A DNA stretch of 64,000 nt from Bacteroidota bacterium (lineage in GTDB: Bacteria > Bacteroidota > Bacteroidia > Chitinophagales > Chitinophagaceae): positions 1 through 64,000 of the forward strand of contig JAFEAJ010000006.1 of assembly GCA_018266455.1 (NCBI GenBank), read 5' to 3'. The translations under genes were made by a program, and so were the position numbers. Numbering within the stretch: the stretch's first letter is position 1; the number at the start of each line of letters is the position of its first letter. Below are positions 37,790 through 47,204 of this stretch, one piece after another. Under the pieces are notes generated by a model. That model was given only the letters and a program-made list of their open reading frames with translations. It had not been told where the DNA came from and searched no databases.

Positions 37790-40700
37790 ATGGTACCAAA
37801 AAACACCAGGCTGCTTTTGCTTTGGGCAATGCTTTTGAGCAGCATTTCATTGCATGCCCAATTAACCGTGCTAAAAGGGAAGGTTATCGGGGAAGATGGG
37901 TTGCCGATCGAGGGGGCATCGGTCAAAATTAAAAACAGGAATGCAGGGGTGTCTTCTGCTGCTGACGGGACATTCAGCATCAATTCTAAGAACACGACGG
38001 AAACCTTAGTGGTAAGCGCAGTAAGTTATGCGCCTGCCGAAGTGCGGGTTTCCGAAGGGGAGGCCATCACCATCAGGCTATTGAAGAACAATGAATCATT
38101 AAGTGAAGTAGTGGTCACTGCATTGGGCGTTAAGCGTGAAAAAAGGAACCTTACTTTCAGTTCGCAGGAAGTGAAAGGCGATGAACTGTTGAAAGCCAAA
38201 GACCCGAATATCGTGAATGACCTGGCTGGGAAAGTTTCGGGCGTACAGGTCACAAGCTCCTCGGGGGCCCCAGGAAGCTCATCTCGAATTGTTATTCGCG
38301 GTGCTACTTCGATTTATGGCGATAACCAGGCATTGGTAGTGGTTGACGGCGTTCCTGTCAATAACGACGAAACAGGCAATCTTCATTCAGGCCCGGGAAG
38401 CAACAGGTTGGTGGATATAGACCCGTCGATTATTGACAATATAAATGTGCTGAAGGGGGCTGCTGCAACGGCTTTATACGGGTCTGCCGGAGCAAGGGGC
38501 GTTATCATGATCACGACAAAAAGCGGGGCGGTAGATAAGAAGCCTGTCATTTCGTTCTCATCGGATCTTTCGTTCGATAAGCCCTTATTCCCTCAAAAGC
38601 AAATGAAATACGGGCAAGGCACGAGAGGGGTTTTTTATAACGGCGAAAACCAAAAGACAAGCCTTTCATGGGGCCCTGAAATGGACACGCTGAAAATTAA
38701 TGGAGCGCCCGCACCGTTTTACGACCCGTTCAAAATTTTTTTTAAGACCGGAGTTACAACGAACAACACCGTTAGTATAGCAGGAGGCGGTAGCAGCTCA
38801 AGTTACTTCACTTCTTATTCTTACTTTGACCAGCAAGGCTCGGTCCCGAAAACAGGTTTCAAAAGGCATTCTGTTTTTTCAAAATACACAACCAAAATTT
38901 ATAAAAACCTTACCAGTACCTTTCAAATCGATTACAGCAATTCAAACAATGACCGGATGCCTGAGGGGTATGCGCTGGAAAACCCAATATGGACTGTTTA
39001 CGCAGCGCCTGTTTCCTGGAATCCTTTGCCTTACCTGAACCCCGATGGGACACAACGTGTATACAGGTATTCGAGGAACAACCCGTTTTGGGTGCTCAAC
39101 AATGTGTACAACAAATCTTTGGTGAACAGGTTTATCCCCGTTGCAACTTTGAACTATGCTCCCTTTAAATGGCTAACATTAACAGAAAGGGCAGGCGCAG
39201 ATATTTATGGTGAACAGGATAAATATAAAGAAGCGCCGAGTTCTGCACTGGCAACACCTGGAACGATCATTGAGCAGAACATTAATTTCCGCCAGTTCAA
39301 TCATGATTTTATCGTCAATGCAAATAAGGAGTTCGGGAATTTCATAGTTAATTTGCTTTTGGGCAATAACGTGCTTTCCACTTATTCTCAAAATTATTAT
39401 GAAAGAGGAGTTGGCCTTACCATTAATGGTTTTGACAATATCGGTTCTGCCTCGACCATCACTGCATCTGAATATCATTCCCTGCAACGGAAAGTCGGTT
39501 TTTATGCGCAGGCGAATATTGATTATAAAAGACTGTTGATACTTTCCCTGACAGGCAGGTACGATGGAAGCTCTGTGCTGGCGACAAACAAAAGTTTTTA
39601 TCCTTATGGCTCTGCTGCTGCAAGTTTTATTTTTTCTGAATTGTTACCGGCTGATTTTTCAAGGGTAATGAACTTCGGAAAGCTCCGTGTTTCTTACGCC
39701 ACTGTGGGAAATGATGGAGTAGGGCCTTATGCGTTATCCACTCCGTATATCACTCCCACATTCAACAATATTACTTTTCCATTCGAAGGGCAAACAGGTT
39801 ATTTGCTGAGCTCCACACTTGGCAACCCTGGCTTGAAGAACGAAAGGCTGAATGAATATGAAGTTGGGCTTGAAACAAAGTTTTTGAAAGGGCGGATCGG
39901 CCTGGAAGCTTCTTATTTCTCTAAAAAAACGATTGATGGCATTATTCCCGGCGTATCGATCGCGCCATCAACCGGCTATACCGGAACAACAGTGAATACG
40001 GCCAGCATAGAAAATAAAGGAATTGAGCTGTTGTTGAATGCAACACCTGTAAAATCGAAAGATTTTAACTGGGACCTTACATTCAATTTCAGCCGCATCA
40101 GGAACAAAGTGCTTGCTTTATACCCTGGAACAAATCAATTGGGGAATGGGTTCACTCAAATTATTGTGGGGCAGCCTTACGGAGTGAAATATGGTGCAAG
40201 ATTTAAAAGAACAAGCGATGGGCAGTTGCTGATCGATGCAAATGGTTTGCCGATACGGGATGACCAGGATGGCATTGTAGGAAATATAACGCCTGATTGG
40301 CTTGCGGGGCTGAATAACACATTCCGCTACAAAAAGATCAGCCTGAGTTTCTTTTTTGATATGAAGAAAGGGGGCGATATTGAAAATAACGTTGATGGGT
40401 ATGGCGCATTTTATGGAACAACAAAAGCTTCAGAAAACCGCGCCCCACGAGTGCTAAAAGGGATAAGCATTGTTGATAACAAACCGAATACTGTTACGGC
40501 AGACATGCAAACTTATTACCAGAATTTCGGGGGCATGCTGGAAAGCGTGATACAAGATGGCACATACATAAAGTTGCGCACGGTAAGCATTGCATACGAC
40601 CTGGATAATTCATGGTTTCAGAAAACCCCTGTCAAATCTGCTTCCCTTATTGTTACCGGAAGGAACCTCTGGGTGTATAGCCCTCATTTTACTGGCGGAG

Positions 40701-40807
40701 ATCCAGAGGTCAGCTCATTTGGCTCATCGAATGGCGCACAGGGAATTTATTCTTTTTCAGCCCCGACTTCCAGGTCGGTGAGCTTTACATTAAAAATGAG
40801 TTTTTAG
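37790..40807 (+). CDS. SusC/RagA-type TonB-dependent outer-membrane transporter
   Basis: 1005 residues from ATG 37790, where a clean signal peptide begins (cleavage after SISLHAQ). A carboxypeptidase-like regulatory domain occupies about 28-105 (VLKGKVIGEDGLPIEGASVKI). The SusC marker SLSEVVVTALGVKREKR is a TonB-box-like region. Then come the plug domain (GVQVTSSSGAPGSSSRIVIRGATSI) and the 22-strand barrel ending in F. Imports oligosaccharides or glycopeptides together with the SusD partner 41 bp downstream. No N-terminal signalling (STN) domain, so regulation is likely by the AraC protein nearby. Confidence 0.95.
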   Translation: MVPKNTRLLLLWAMLLSSISLHAQLTVLKGKVIGEDGLPIEGASVKIKNRNAGVSSAADGTFSINSKNTTETLVVSAVSYAPAEVRVSEGEAITIRLLKNNESLSEVVVTALGVKREKRNLTFSSQEVKGDELLKAKDPNIVNDLAGKVSGVQVTSSSGAPGSSSRIVIRGATSIYGDNQALVVVDGVPVNNDETGNLHSGPGSNRLVDIDPSIIDNINVLKGAAATALYGSAGARGVIMITTKSGAVDKKPVISFSSDLSFDKPLFPQKQMKYGQGTRGVFYNGENQKTSLSWGPEMDTLKINGAPAPFYDPFKIFFKTGVTTNNTVSIAGGGSSSSYFTSYSYFDQQGSVPKTGFKRHSVFSKYTTKIYKNLTSTFQIDYSNSNNDRMPEGYALENPIWTVYAAPVSWNPLPYLNPDGTQRVYRYSRNNPFWVLNNVYNKSLVNRFIPVATLNYAPFKWLTLTERAGADIYGEQDKYKEAPSSALATPGTIIEQNINFRQFNHDFIVNANKEFGNFIVNLLLGNNVLSTYSQNYYERGVGLTINGFDNIGSASTITASEYHSLQRKVGFYAQANIDYKRLLILSLTGRYDGSSVLATNKSFYPYGSAAASFIFSELLPADFSRVMNFGKLRVSYATVGNDGVGPYALSTPYITPTFNNITFPFEGQTGYLLSSTLGNPGLKNERLNEYEVGLETKFLKGRIGLEASYFSKKTIDGIIPGVSIAPSTGYTGTTVNTASIENKGIELLLNATPVKSKDFNWDLTFNFSRIRNKVLALYPGTNQLGNGFTQIIVGQPYGVKYGARFKRTSDGQLLIDANGLPIRDDQDGIVGNITPDWLAGLNNTFRYKKISLSFFFDMKKGGDIENNVDGYGAFYGTTKASENRAPRVLKGISIVDNKPNTVTADMQTYYQNFGGMLESVIQDGTYIKLRTVSIAYDLDNSWFQKTPVKSASLIVTGRNLWVYSPHFTGGDPEVSSFGSSNGAQGIYSFSAPTSRSVSFTLKMSF

Positions 40808-40848
40808 AAACACATGAACTTGATTTTCTAAAGCACAAAAACAATAAC

Positions 40849-42252
40849 ATGAAAAAAATAATTTCAATTATAGCATGCGCCGGATTACTGCTCAATTCGG
40901 CTTGTAAGAAATTTATCGATGTCAATCATGATCCCAATAACCCAACTGATGTGCAGGAAGCATTGATACTTGCCCCGGCTGAGCTGGCAATATCGCACAG
41001 TTTATATGGCGGGTATGCCGCTGTGCTTTCGCTCCATTACACACAGGCAGTTGCATTGAACCAAACATTGCCGAATGACGGTACTTATTTTCTAGTAAAT
41101 TCTCAGATGGACGGAGATTGGGGCAACCTGTACACAACCTGCCTCAACAATCTCCGCATATTAAACGACAAAGCTGAAAAAAACGGCAATTATAATTATT
41201 CAGCCATTGCAAAAATACTGAGCGCGTTTTGCCTGGGAACGGGAACTGACCTTTGGGGAGACATGCCTTATTCCAAAGCTTTCCAGGGCGCTTCGGAGTT
41301 TACGCCTACTTATGATCCGCAGGAAGATATTTACAAAGACATTCAGGCATTATTGGATAATGCCATTGCTGATATTGGAAAAAATGCCGCGAACCTCCCA
41401 GGTTCTGATGATTATATTTATGGAGGAGATATGGGTAAATGGCAAAGGTTTGCATACACATTAAAAGCGCGTTATTATATGCACCTTATCAAGGCGCCTT
41501 CATATTCAGCATCAGCACAAGCAGATCTTGCACTTGCTGCACTTCAAAACGGGATGCAATCCAATGATGACGATTTTAAATTCGGTTACCCGGGTACTGC
41601 AGGAAATGAAAACCCATGGAACCAAACATTCTTGCCTGGTTCAACATTGGTATTGTCATCTTATGTTGTTGACTCATTAAAGGCGCGCAATGACCCGAGG
41701 CTTACAATCATGGTAAGCCCCGCAACAACTCCTGATTCTGCTTATGGCCCTTATCACGGAAGGCAAATAGGCACACAGGATATTGGCAGCCTTGAATCCT
41801 ATTCTATCCCAGGTCCTTTTTACAGCGCTGCCGGCGCATATAATTATATAGTGAATTATTCGGAAGCCTTGTTCCTGAATGCAGAAGCTACTTTAATAAA
41901 ATCCGGGGCTAATGCAGCACAGCCTGTTTACCAGGACGCGATCAAATCTCACATGCAAAAATTAGGGGTAAGCGATGCTAATATATCTGCGTATCTTTCT
42001 TCACGCGGAATTTTAACCGATAGCAATGCATTACGGAGGATAATAGAAGAAAAATCAATTGCGGATTTTCTTTCCATAGAAAATTATACAGACTGGAGAA
42101 GAACAGGGTTCCCGTTACTCAATCCTGTTCCCAATGCCTTACTGCCTTCGATCCCAAGGAGGTTCTTGTATCCTGAAGTGGAAATTATTTCAAACCCCCA
42201 ACCACAGCAATCGGCAAAGCTTACCGACAGGCTGTGGTGGGATGCACAATAG
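40849..42252 (+). CDS. SusD/RagB-like surface glycan- or peptide-binding lipoprotein
   Basis: 467 residues. Lipobox LNSAC (Cys19) and the CKKFIDVNHDPNNPT start are typical of the SusD-like_2 group. Internal TPR-like helices include LWGDMPYSKAFQG and YDPQEDIYKDIQALLDNAI; the C-terminus KLTDRLWWDA is the usual SusD ending. Acts as the lid on the SusC barrel. SusD-like_2 members often serve peptides or unusual substrates rather than starch. A perfect terminator follows. Confidence 0.94.
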   Translation: MKKIISIIACAGLLLNSACKKFIDVNHDPNNPTDVQEALILAPAELAISHSLYGGYAAVLSLHYTQAVALNQTLPNDGTYFLVNSQMDGDWGNLYTTCLNNLRILNDKAEKNGNYNYSAIAKILSAFCLGTGTDLWGDMPYSKAFQGASEFTPTYDPQEDIYKDIQALLDNAIADIGKNAANLPGSDDYIYGGDMGKWQRFAYTLKARYYMHLIKAPSYSASAQADLALAALQNGMQSNDDDFKFGYPGTAGNENPWNQTFLPGSTLVLSSYVVDSLKARNDPRLTIMVSPATTPDSAYGPYHGRQIGTQDIGSLESYSIPGPFYSAAGAYNYIVNYSEALFLNAEATLIKSGANAAQPVYQDAIKSHMQKLGVSDANISAYLSSRGILTDSNALRRIIEEKSIADFLSIENYTDWRRTGFPLLNPVPNALLPSIPRRFLYPEVEIISNPQPQQSAKLTDRLWWDAQ

Positions 42253-42284
42253 TTTTTCTATCATACCTGATATTGGTTTAATCG

Positions 42285-42312
42285 GCAGCATGATCCTTCA
42301 TGCTGCTTTTTT
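42285..42312 (+). terminator. Strong terminator after susD
   Basis: Perfect 9-bp stem GCAGCATGA / TCATGCTGC, 4-nt loop TCCT, then TTTTTT. It touches the stop codon of the convergent araC gene. Confidence 0.9.
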
Positions 42313-43183
42313 ATTGCTGACGGTATTCGCTGATGTAGCTTTTTGGCGCCTTGCCCATCACTTTCCTGAACACCCTGTTGAAGGTTACCGTGTTGCTGAA
42401 ACCGGTTTGATATGCGATAGAAGAAATGCTGTCATAATTCCCGGCTATCATTTTTTTGCAAGCTTCGCCAATGCGCACTTCATTTAAGAAAGTAACGAAG
42501 GTTTTCAAGGTGTGTTTTTTAAAATACCGGCAGAATGCCTGCGGCGTGAGGTACGCCACTGCTGCGATATCTTCCAGGCTGATGTCATTGGTATAATTTT
42601 CCATCGTGTATGTATAAATGTCGTTCATGCGCAACCCCTCTGAATCGGTAATAGCGTATTTATTGGGCTCGGTGGAAAGTGTTTTCCATTTCTTCAGCCC
42701 TGACATTAACTGTAATAGCTCTATGAACGCAGCAATGCGCAATGCATTCGAACTGTTTTTGATTTTAATGATCGCTGCTGAAATAACATGCTGATAAGAA
42801 TGATGGCACTGCCTTCCATTAGCAGATGACGCCACGAACTTTTGCACATTTTTCATTTCAGGCAAACTAAAAAGGGACGACAGTTTCCCTTCAGGATCAA
42901 AAAAAACAGTTAGCCCGTGCGCTTGCAATTTTCTTCGCTTATCAAAGTAAGCCGGGTCGCTTTTGAAAATATGCGGTTGGTTTGCCCCAAATAAATACAC
43001 CTCCCCGGGCTCGAACTTTTGCATATAATTCCCGGCTATTAATGTGCCTTCGCCTTTTATGACCCAGGTAATTTGAATTTCATTGTGCCTGTGCAGGTGC
43101 TCATAAAAATGCGGGAGAATATCTTCCTGGACAATCACGGACTGATCGGCTGCAACGGGTATCGTAAATTGAATGACCTTCAT
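42311..43183 (-). CDS. AraC-family transcription regulator with cupin sensor
   Basis: 290 residues. N-terminal cupin-type ligand domain (about 15-110, LHRHNEIQITWVIKGEGTL and FEPGEVYLFGANQPH). C-terminal double helix-turn-helix of AraC/XylS type: ISLEDIAAVAYLTPQAFCRY for the first and SISSIAYQTGFSNTVTFNRV for the second. It sits between susD (convergent) and the GH127 gene (divergent, 139 bp between starts), so it is the natural local regulator. A pentose or other sugar ligand is plausible but unproven. Confidence 0.93.
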   Translation of the reverse strand: MKVIQFTIPVAADQSVIVQEDILPHFYEHLHRHNEIQITWVIKGEGTLIAGNYMQKFEPGEVYLFGANQPHIFKSDPAYFDKRRKLQAHGLTVFFDPEGKLSSLFSLPEMKNVQKFVASSANGRQCHHSYQHVISAAIIKIKNSSNALRIAAFIELLQLMSGLKKWKTLSTEPNKYAITDSEGLRMNDIYTYTMENYTNDISLEDIAAVAYLTPQAFCRYFKKHTLKTFVTFLNEVRIGEACKKMIAGNYDSISSIAYQTGFSNTVTFNRVFRKVMGKAPKSYISEYRQQ

Positions 43184-43261
43184 TTTACCAATATTCGCTT
43201 TGTTTTTTATGTATATAAAGTTAATAGATTAATATCAGTAAATAACTGATTAATTTAGTAC

Positions 43262-43291
43262 TTGGCTTCTTTGCAAATCGAACTAACTTTG
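43262..43291 (+). promoter_or_regulatory. Promoter of the GH127 gene
   Basis: TTG (43262-43264), 19-bp spacer, TAACTTTG (43284-43291): a full match to the Bacteroidota consensus, placed 31 bp before the start codon. It lies in the intergenic region shared with araC. Confidence 0.65.
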
Positions 43292-43322
43292 AGAGTAGAA
43301 AGTACTTCTTTAAAAAATACTA

Positions 43323-45293
43323 ATGAGCTTCATGAATAAATTCTTTTTCCTGCTCAGCATAGCAGCAGCAACAACAATAAGCGTACATGCACAGACTATT
43401 CAGCAATTCCAGCCTGTAAAATTTTCTCATGTCAATATTGATGACAGTTTCTGGAAACCTAAAATGGATAAAGTAGCCACCGTTACTATTCCCGTTTGTG
43501 TTGACCAGACGGAAGTAAAAACGCCGCGCATACGAAATTTTGAAATAGCTGCGCATTTAAAGAAGGGGAAATTTGAAGGGATATTTTATGACGATTCGGA
43601 TGTTTACAAAGCACTGGAAGCGATCAGTTATTCTCTTAGCCATAATCCTGACAGTGCGCTGGAAAAAAAAGCAGATGAATGGATTGATATTATTTCGAAA
43701 GCACAACTACCGGATGGTTACATCAATACTTATTTTACCCTTACTGGTTTAGATAAGCGGTGGACTGATATGAGCATGCACGAAGATTACAATGGCGGCC
43801 ACCTGATTGAAGCCGCAGTTGCTTATTATGACGCAACAGGAAAAAGAAAATTATTAGATGTGGCTATCAAATTCGCCAACCATTTTGATTCGCTGTTCGG
43901 GCCAGGAAAACGCCATTGGGTAACTGGTCACCAGGAACTGGAGCTCGCCCTGGTAAAATTATACAAGGTAACCAACGATAAGAAATACCTGAACCTGGCC
44001 GACTGGTTATTGAGCGAGAGGGGGCATGGGTATGCTTATGGTTACACGTGGACTGATTGGAAAGACACAGCTTATGCACAGGATGTTGTCCCGGTGAGGC
44101 AACAACAAAAAATTACTGGTCATGCGGTGCGTGCCATGTATATGTACACAGGAGCTGCAGATGTGGCTGCGCTCACAGGTGACACAGGCTATATTCATGC
44201 GATGAAAAGAGTTTGGGACGATGTGGTGCACAGAAATATGTATGTTACCGGAGGCATTGGCTCTTCCGGCGGCAATGAAGGCTTTTCGCAAGATTATGAC
44301 CTGCCTAATGCTGAAGCTTACTGTGAAACCTGTGCATCGGTAGGAATGGTTTTCTGGAACCAGCGGATGAACCTGCTCACGGGAGAAAGCAAATACGTTG
44401 ATGTGCTGGAAAGGACATTGTATAACGGGGCGCTTGATGGGATTTCATTAGACGGGGACAGGTTTTTTTATGGCAACCCCCTGGCATCAGTTGGGAAAAA
44501 TCATCGCAGGGAATGGTTTGGCACAGCATGCTGCCCTGCGAATATTGCACGGCTGCTCGCCTCGCTGGGAAATTATGTTTATGCACATAATGAAAATGGC
44601 ATTTGGGTGAACTTGTTTATTGGCAGCAGTACCTCTGTTCAAATGGGCAAACAGCAAATTCCTATAAGCATGCGCACCAGCTATCCGTGGGATGGCAATG
44701 TGAATATTTCTGTTTCGCCCCAAAAGAAGTCAAAATTCACGCTGCACATACGTATACCGGGTTGGGTAAGAGGAGAAGCTGTGCCAGGAGGCTTATATCA
44801 TTTTGAAGACACGTCGGCCTCCGGCTATTCCATTAAGTTGAATGGGAAAGATATCCCTTATCAAATAGAAAAAGGTTATGCAGTGATTGACAGGGAATGG
44901 AAAAAGGGCGATGGGATAGAAGTGTCATTTCCGATGAAGGTGGAGCGTGTCGTAAGCAGGCCTGAAGTACAGGCGAATAATGACAGGGTAGCGATCCAGC
45001 GCGGCCCATTGGTGTATTGCGTGGAAGGAGCGGATAATAATAACGGAGCATGGAATATGATTTTGCCGGAGCGCACACCACTGTCGCCCTTTAGCAAAAC
45101 GATTGATGCAGAACATGTGGTTGCTCTAAAAGGAGAAGTGCCTTCCTTATTGATAGATACCGATGGCAGTGCAGTGCGAACAATAAAAAGGGAAATGGTG
45201 GCCATACCTTATTATGTATGGTGCAATCGTGGGCAAAACGAAATGCAGGTATGGCTCCCCGTTAGCATCAAAAATGTAAAAGTGAATGAATGA
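43323..45293 (+). CDS. GH127 beta-L-arabinofuranosidase, secreted
   Basis: 656 residues with a signal peptide (cleaved after VHAQ; the second ATG at 43332 is an alternative start). The GH127 zinc-thiolate active site is complete: Glu331, Glu335, Cys337 (EAYCETCASV) and the pair Cys403-Cys404 (TACCPANI). These match E322, E338, C340, C417 (nucleophile) and C418 of Bifidobacterium HypBA1 in order and spacing. HypBA1 releases arabinose from hydroxyproline-linked beta-L-arabino-oligosaccharides. Some GH127 enzymes instead act on pectin RG-II side chains. The adjacent hydroxyproline genes favour the former. Confidence 0.93.
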   Translation: MSFMNKFFFLLSIAAATTISVHAQTIQQFQPVKFSHVNIDDSFWKPKMDKVATVTIPVCVDQTEVKTPRIRNFEIAAHLKKGKFEGIFYDDSDVYKALEAISYSLSHNPDSALEKKADEWIDIISKAQLPDGYINTYFTLTGLDKRWTDMSMHEDYNGGHLIEAAVAYYDATGKRKLLDVAIKFANHFDSLFGPGKRHWVTGHQELELALVKLYKVTNDKKYLNLADWLLSERGHGYAYGYTWTDWKDTAYAQDVVPVRQQQKITGHAVRAMYMYTGAADVAALTGDTGYIHAMKRVWDDVVHRNMYVTGGIGSSGGNEGFSQDYDLPNAEAYCETCASVGMVFWNQRMNLLTGESKYVDVLERTLYNGALDGISLDGDRFFYGNPLASVGKNHRREWFGTACCPANIARLLASLGNYVYAHNENGIWVNLFIGSSTSVQMGKQQIPISMRTSYPWDGNVNISVSPQKKSKFTLHIRIPGWVRGEAVPGGLYHFEDTSASGYSIKLNGKDIPYQIEKGYAVIDREWKKGDGIEVSFPMKVERVVSRPEVQANNDRVAIQRGPLVYCVEGADNNNGAWNMILPERTPLSPFSKTIDAEHVVALKGEVPSLLIDTDGSAVRTIKREMVAIPYYVWCNRGQNEMQVWLPVSIKNVKVNE

Positions 45294-45378
45294 GGAGGAA
45301 TACATTGAACTGGATCGATTATTGAAACATTCAGGCAATTTGTGTTTGTGCTATATTGCAGCCTGAAAAGACTTCTTC

Positions 45379-46365
45379 ATGAATTTCCAAAAGCTGTTTC
45401 AGCAATTCACGAAAATAAAAGTAGCAGTGGTGGGCGATGTAATGCTTGACACCTATTGGTGGGGGCATGTGGAACGCATTTCCCCGGAAGCTCCTGTTCC
45501 GGTAGTGAGCTTCGACAGGCGCGAGCACCGCATTGGCGGCGCGGCCAATGTGGCACTGAATGCAGCTTCACTTGGCGCACAGGTAAAAGTTTTTTCAGTT
45601 ATTGGCGATGATGACGATGGTGTTTTATTGCAGGCTTTGATCTCGAAAAATAATATAGACCCATCCTGCCTCTTGAAAAGTAACGCCCGGGTAACTACTA
45701 ATAAAATGCGCGTCATCAGCCGTAACCAGCAAATGATGCGGCTGGATGCTGAAACTGTAAAAGACCTGTGTGCAGAAGATGAAAAAAGACTGACTGATGC
45801 GGTAAAAAAATTTGTTGAGAAAGAAAAGCCTGAAGTGGTGATTTTTGAAGATTATAACAAAGGCGTGCTGACTGAAAATGTAATCAACAAAATTATTTCG
45901 GTTTGTCAAAAAAATAATGTGGTTACAGCCGTTGACCCAAAGCGGAAAAATTTTTTCTCATATAAAGGAGTAGACATCTTCAAGCCCAATTTAAAGGAAG
46001 TAAAAGAAGGGCTGAGCCTTTTGCTGGATGATATCCATCTGGCTTCGCTAAAAAATATACATGCCCAGTTGTTCCTAAAGCTCCATCATAACATTTCATT
46101 CATCACCCTCTCTGAAAAAGGAGTTTTCTACCAGGACGGGAAAAAGGCCACGATCATTTCTTCGCACTTGCGCAATATTGCTGATGTTTCAGGGGCTGGC
46201 GACACGGTCATTGCTGTGGCTTCGCTTGTGTATGCCGCCACCAAAGATGTTCATTTAATGGCTGAAGTGGCTAATATTGCCGGAGGCCTGGTTTGTGAAG
46301 AAGTGGGAACGGTAGCAATCAATAAAGAAAGGCTCATCAATGAATGTAAGTTGTTGCTGGCTTAA
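45379..46365 (+). CDS. rfaE1: RfaE1/HldE-N type heptose-7-phosphate kinase (PfkB family)
   Basis: 328 residues, a ribokinase-like fold. VAVVGDVMLDTYWWGHVERISPEAPVPV is diagnostic of the kinase half of HldE, which makes D-glycero-beta-D-manno-heptose 1,7-bisphosphate for LPS core. The ATP/anion-hole motif is SGAGDTVIAVA with catalytic Asp. The nucleotidyltransferase half is absent, as usual when the two activities are encoded separately. A paralogue with another sugar cannot be excluded. 85 bp after the GH127 gene on the same strand. Confidence 0.88.
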   Translation: MNFQKLFQQFTKIKVAVVGDVMLDTYWWGHVERISPEAPVPVVSFDRREHRIGGAANVALNAASLGAQVKVFSVIGDDDDGVLLQALISKNNIDPSCLLKSNARVTTNKMRVISRNQQMMRLDAETVKDLCAEDEKRLTDAVKKFVEKEKPEVVIFEDYNKGVLTENVINKIISVCQKNNVVTAVDPKRKNFFSYKGVDIFKPNLKEVKEGLSLLLDDIHLASLKNIHAQLFLKLHHNISFITLSEKGVFYQDGKKATIISSHLRNIADVSGAGDTVIAVASLVYAATKDVHLMAEVANIAGGLVCEEVGTVAINKERLINECKLLLA

Positions 46366-46440
46366 ATTTTTATTAAGTGACAGGTGATGGTAGCCCTGGT
46401 TATCTTCCGCAGTGCCGGTTTTGTTTTTCATTGGCTGGCT

Positions 46441-47031
46441 TTACTCATGGGGCTTTTTCCCTTTCGCCATCATCTCCAGCAATTGTTTTTTTCTTTTATC
46501 TCTTGTCTCTATTTTTTTTGCAGTATGTAAGCGCCATGCTATTGCGTAGGTATTTGCTTTGTCCAGGGAATCGAAAAATGTTTTTGCTTTTTTGTTTTTC
46601 GACAGGGCTTCCAGGAAATCATCAGGCACTTTCATTTCAGCGGGCGGGTCATAGGCTTTTTCCCATCTCCCGTCAGCTTTTGCCTTTTCCATTTCTGCCA
46701 GCCCGGGTTGTTTCATTTTTTTGAGATGTGCCAGGCGTTCGGCATGGGCCGTATTTCTTTTCGACCAGATGCTTTTTGCGCCCCTTGGACTGAATTTCCT
46801 GAGCCATGATATTTCATCAAAAGATTTTAGCTGCCCGTCAATCCAGCCATAACAAATGGCCTCATCAAGCGCTTCATCATAGCTGATGCTTTTTTCGCCG
46901 GAGTTTTTTTTAAAAAGCCTCAGCCAAAAGCCTTTCGTTAGCTTATGATTTTTAGCCAGCCATTTTTCAAAATCTTTTGCATTCCGAAAGGAAATGATTT
47001 CCAAATCTGGATTGCCTGCTGGTTTCATCAT
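46441..47031 (-). CDS. YdeI/OmdA-family protein
   Basis: 196 residues. Opening DLEIISFRNAKDFEKWLAKNHK, the GFWLRLFKKNSG stretch, SYDEALDEAICYGWIDGQ and RFSPR-like segment KFSPRGAKSIWSKRN are the signature of the YdeI / OmpD-associated (bacteriocin-protection) family. The C-terminal basic half is the second domain of the family. Cytosolic; biochemical role unknown. The gene is reversed within a plus-strand region and not part of an operon. A second ATG at 47028 is possible. Confidence 0.88.
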   Translation of the reverse strand: MMKPAGNPDLEIISFRNAKDFEKWLAKNHKLTKGFWLRLFKKNSGEKSISYDEALDEAICYGWIDGQLKSFDEISWLRKFSPRGAKSIWSKRNTAHAERLAHLKKMKQPGLAEMEKAKADGRWEKAYDPPAEMKVPDDFLEALSKNKKAKTFFDSLDKANTYAIAWRLHTAKKIETRDKRKKQLLEMMAKGKKPHE

Positions 47032-47204
47032 TGTGTGGTTAAAATATCTTCAAATGTAGTGAGATTATGTGGGCAGGTCAATTGGGCAGAGGCTGCCCTC
47101 GAAAATAAAACGTGGAAAAATGCTCCTGTTTATTGATCCCGCCAATGCTCATAAATTTATTTTCTTATATTCGGCAACTCTTTCATCTTTCATTATTGCT
47201 GCTC

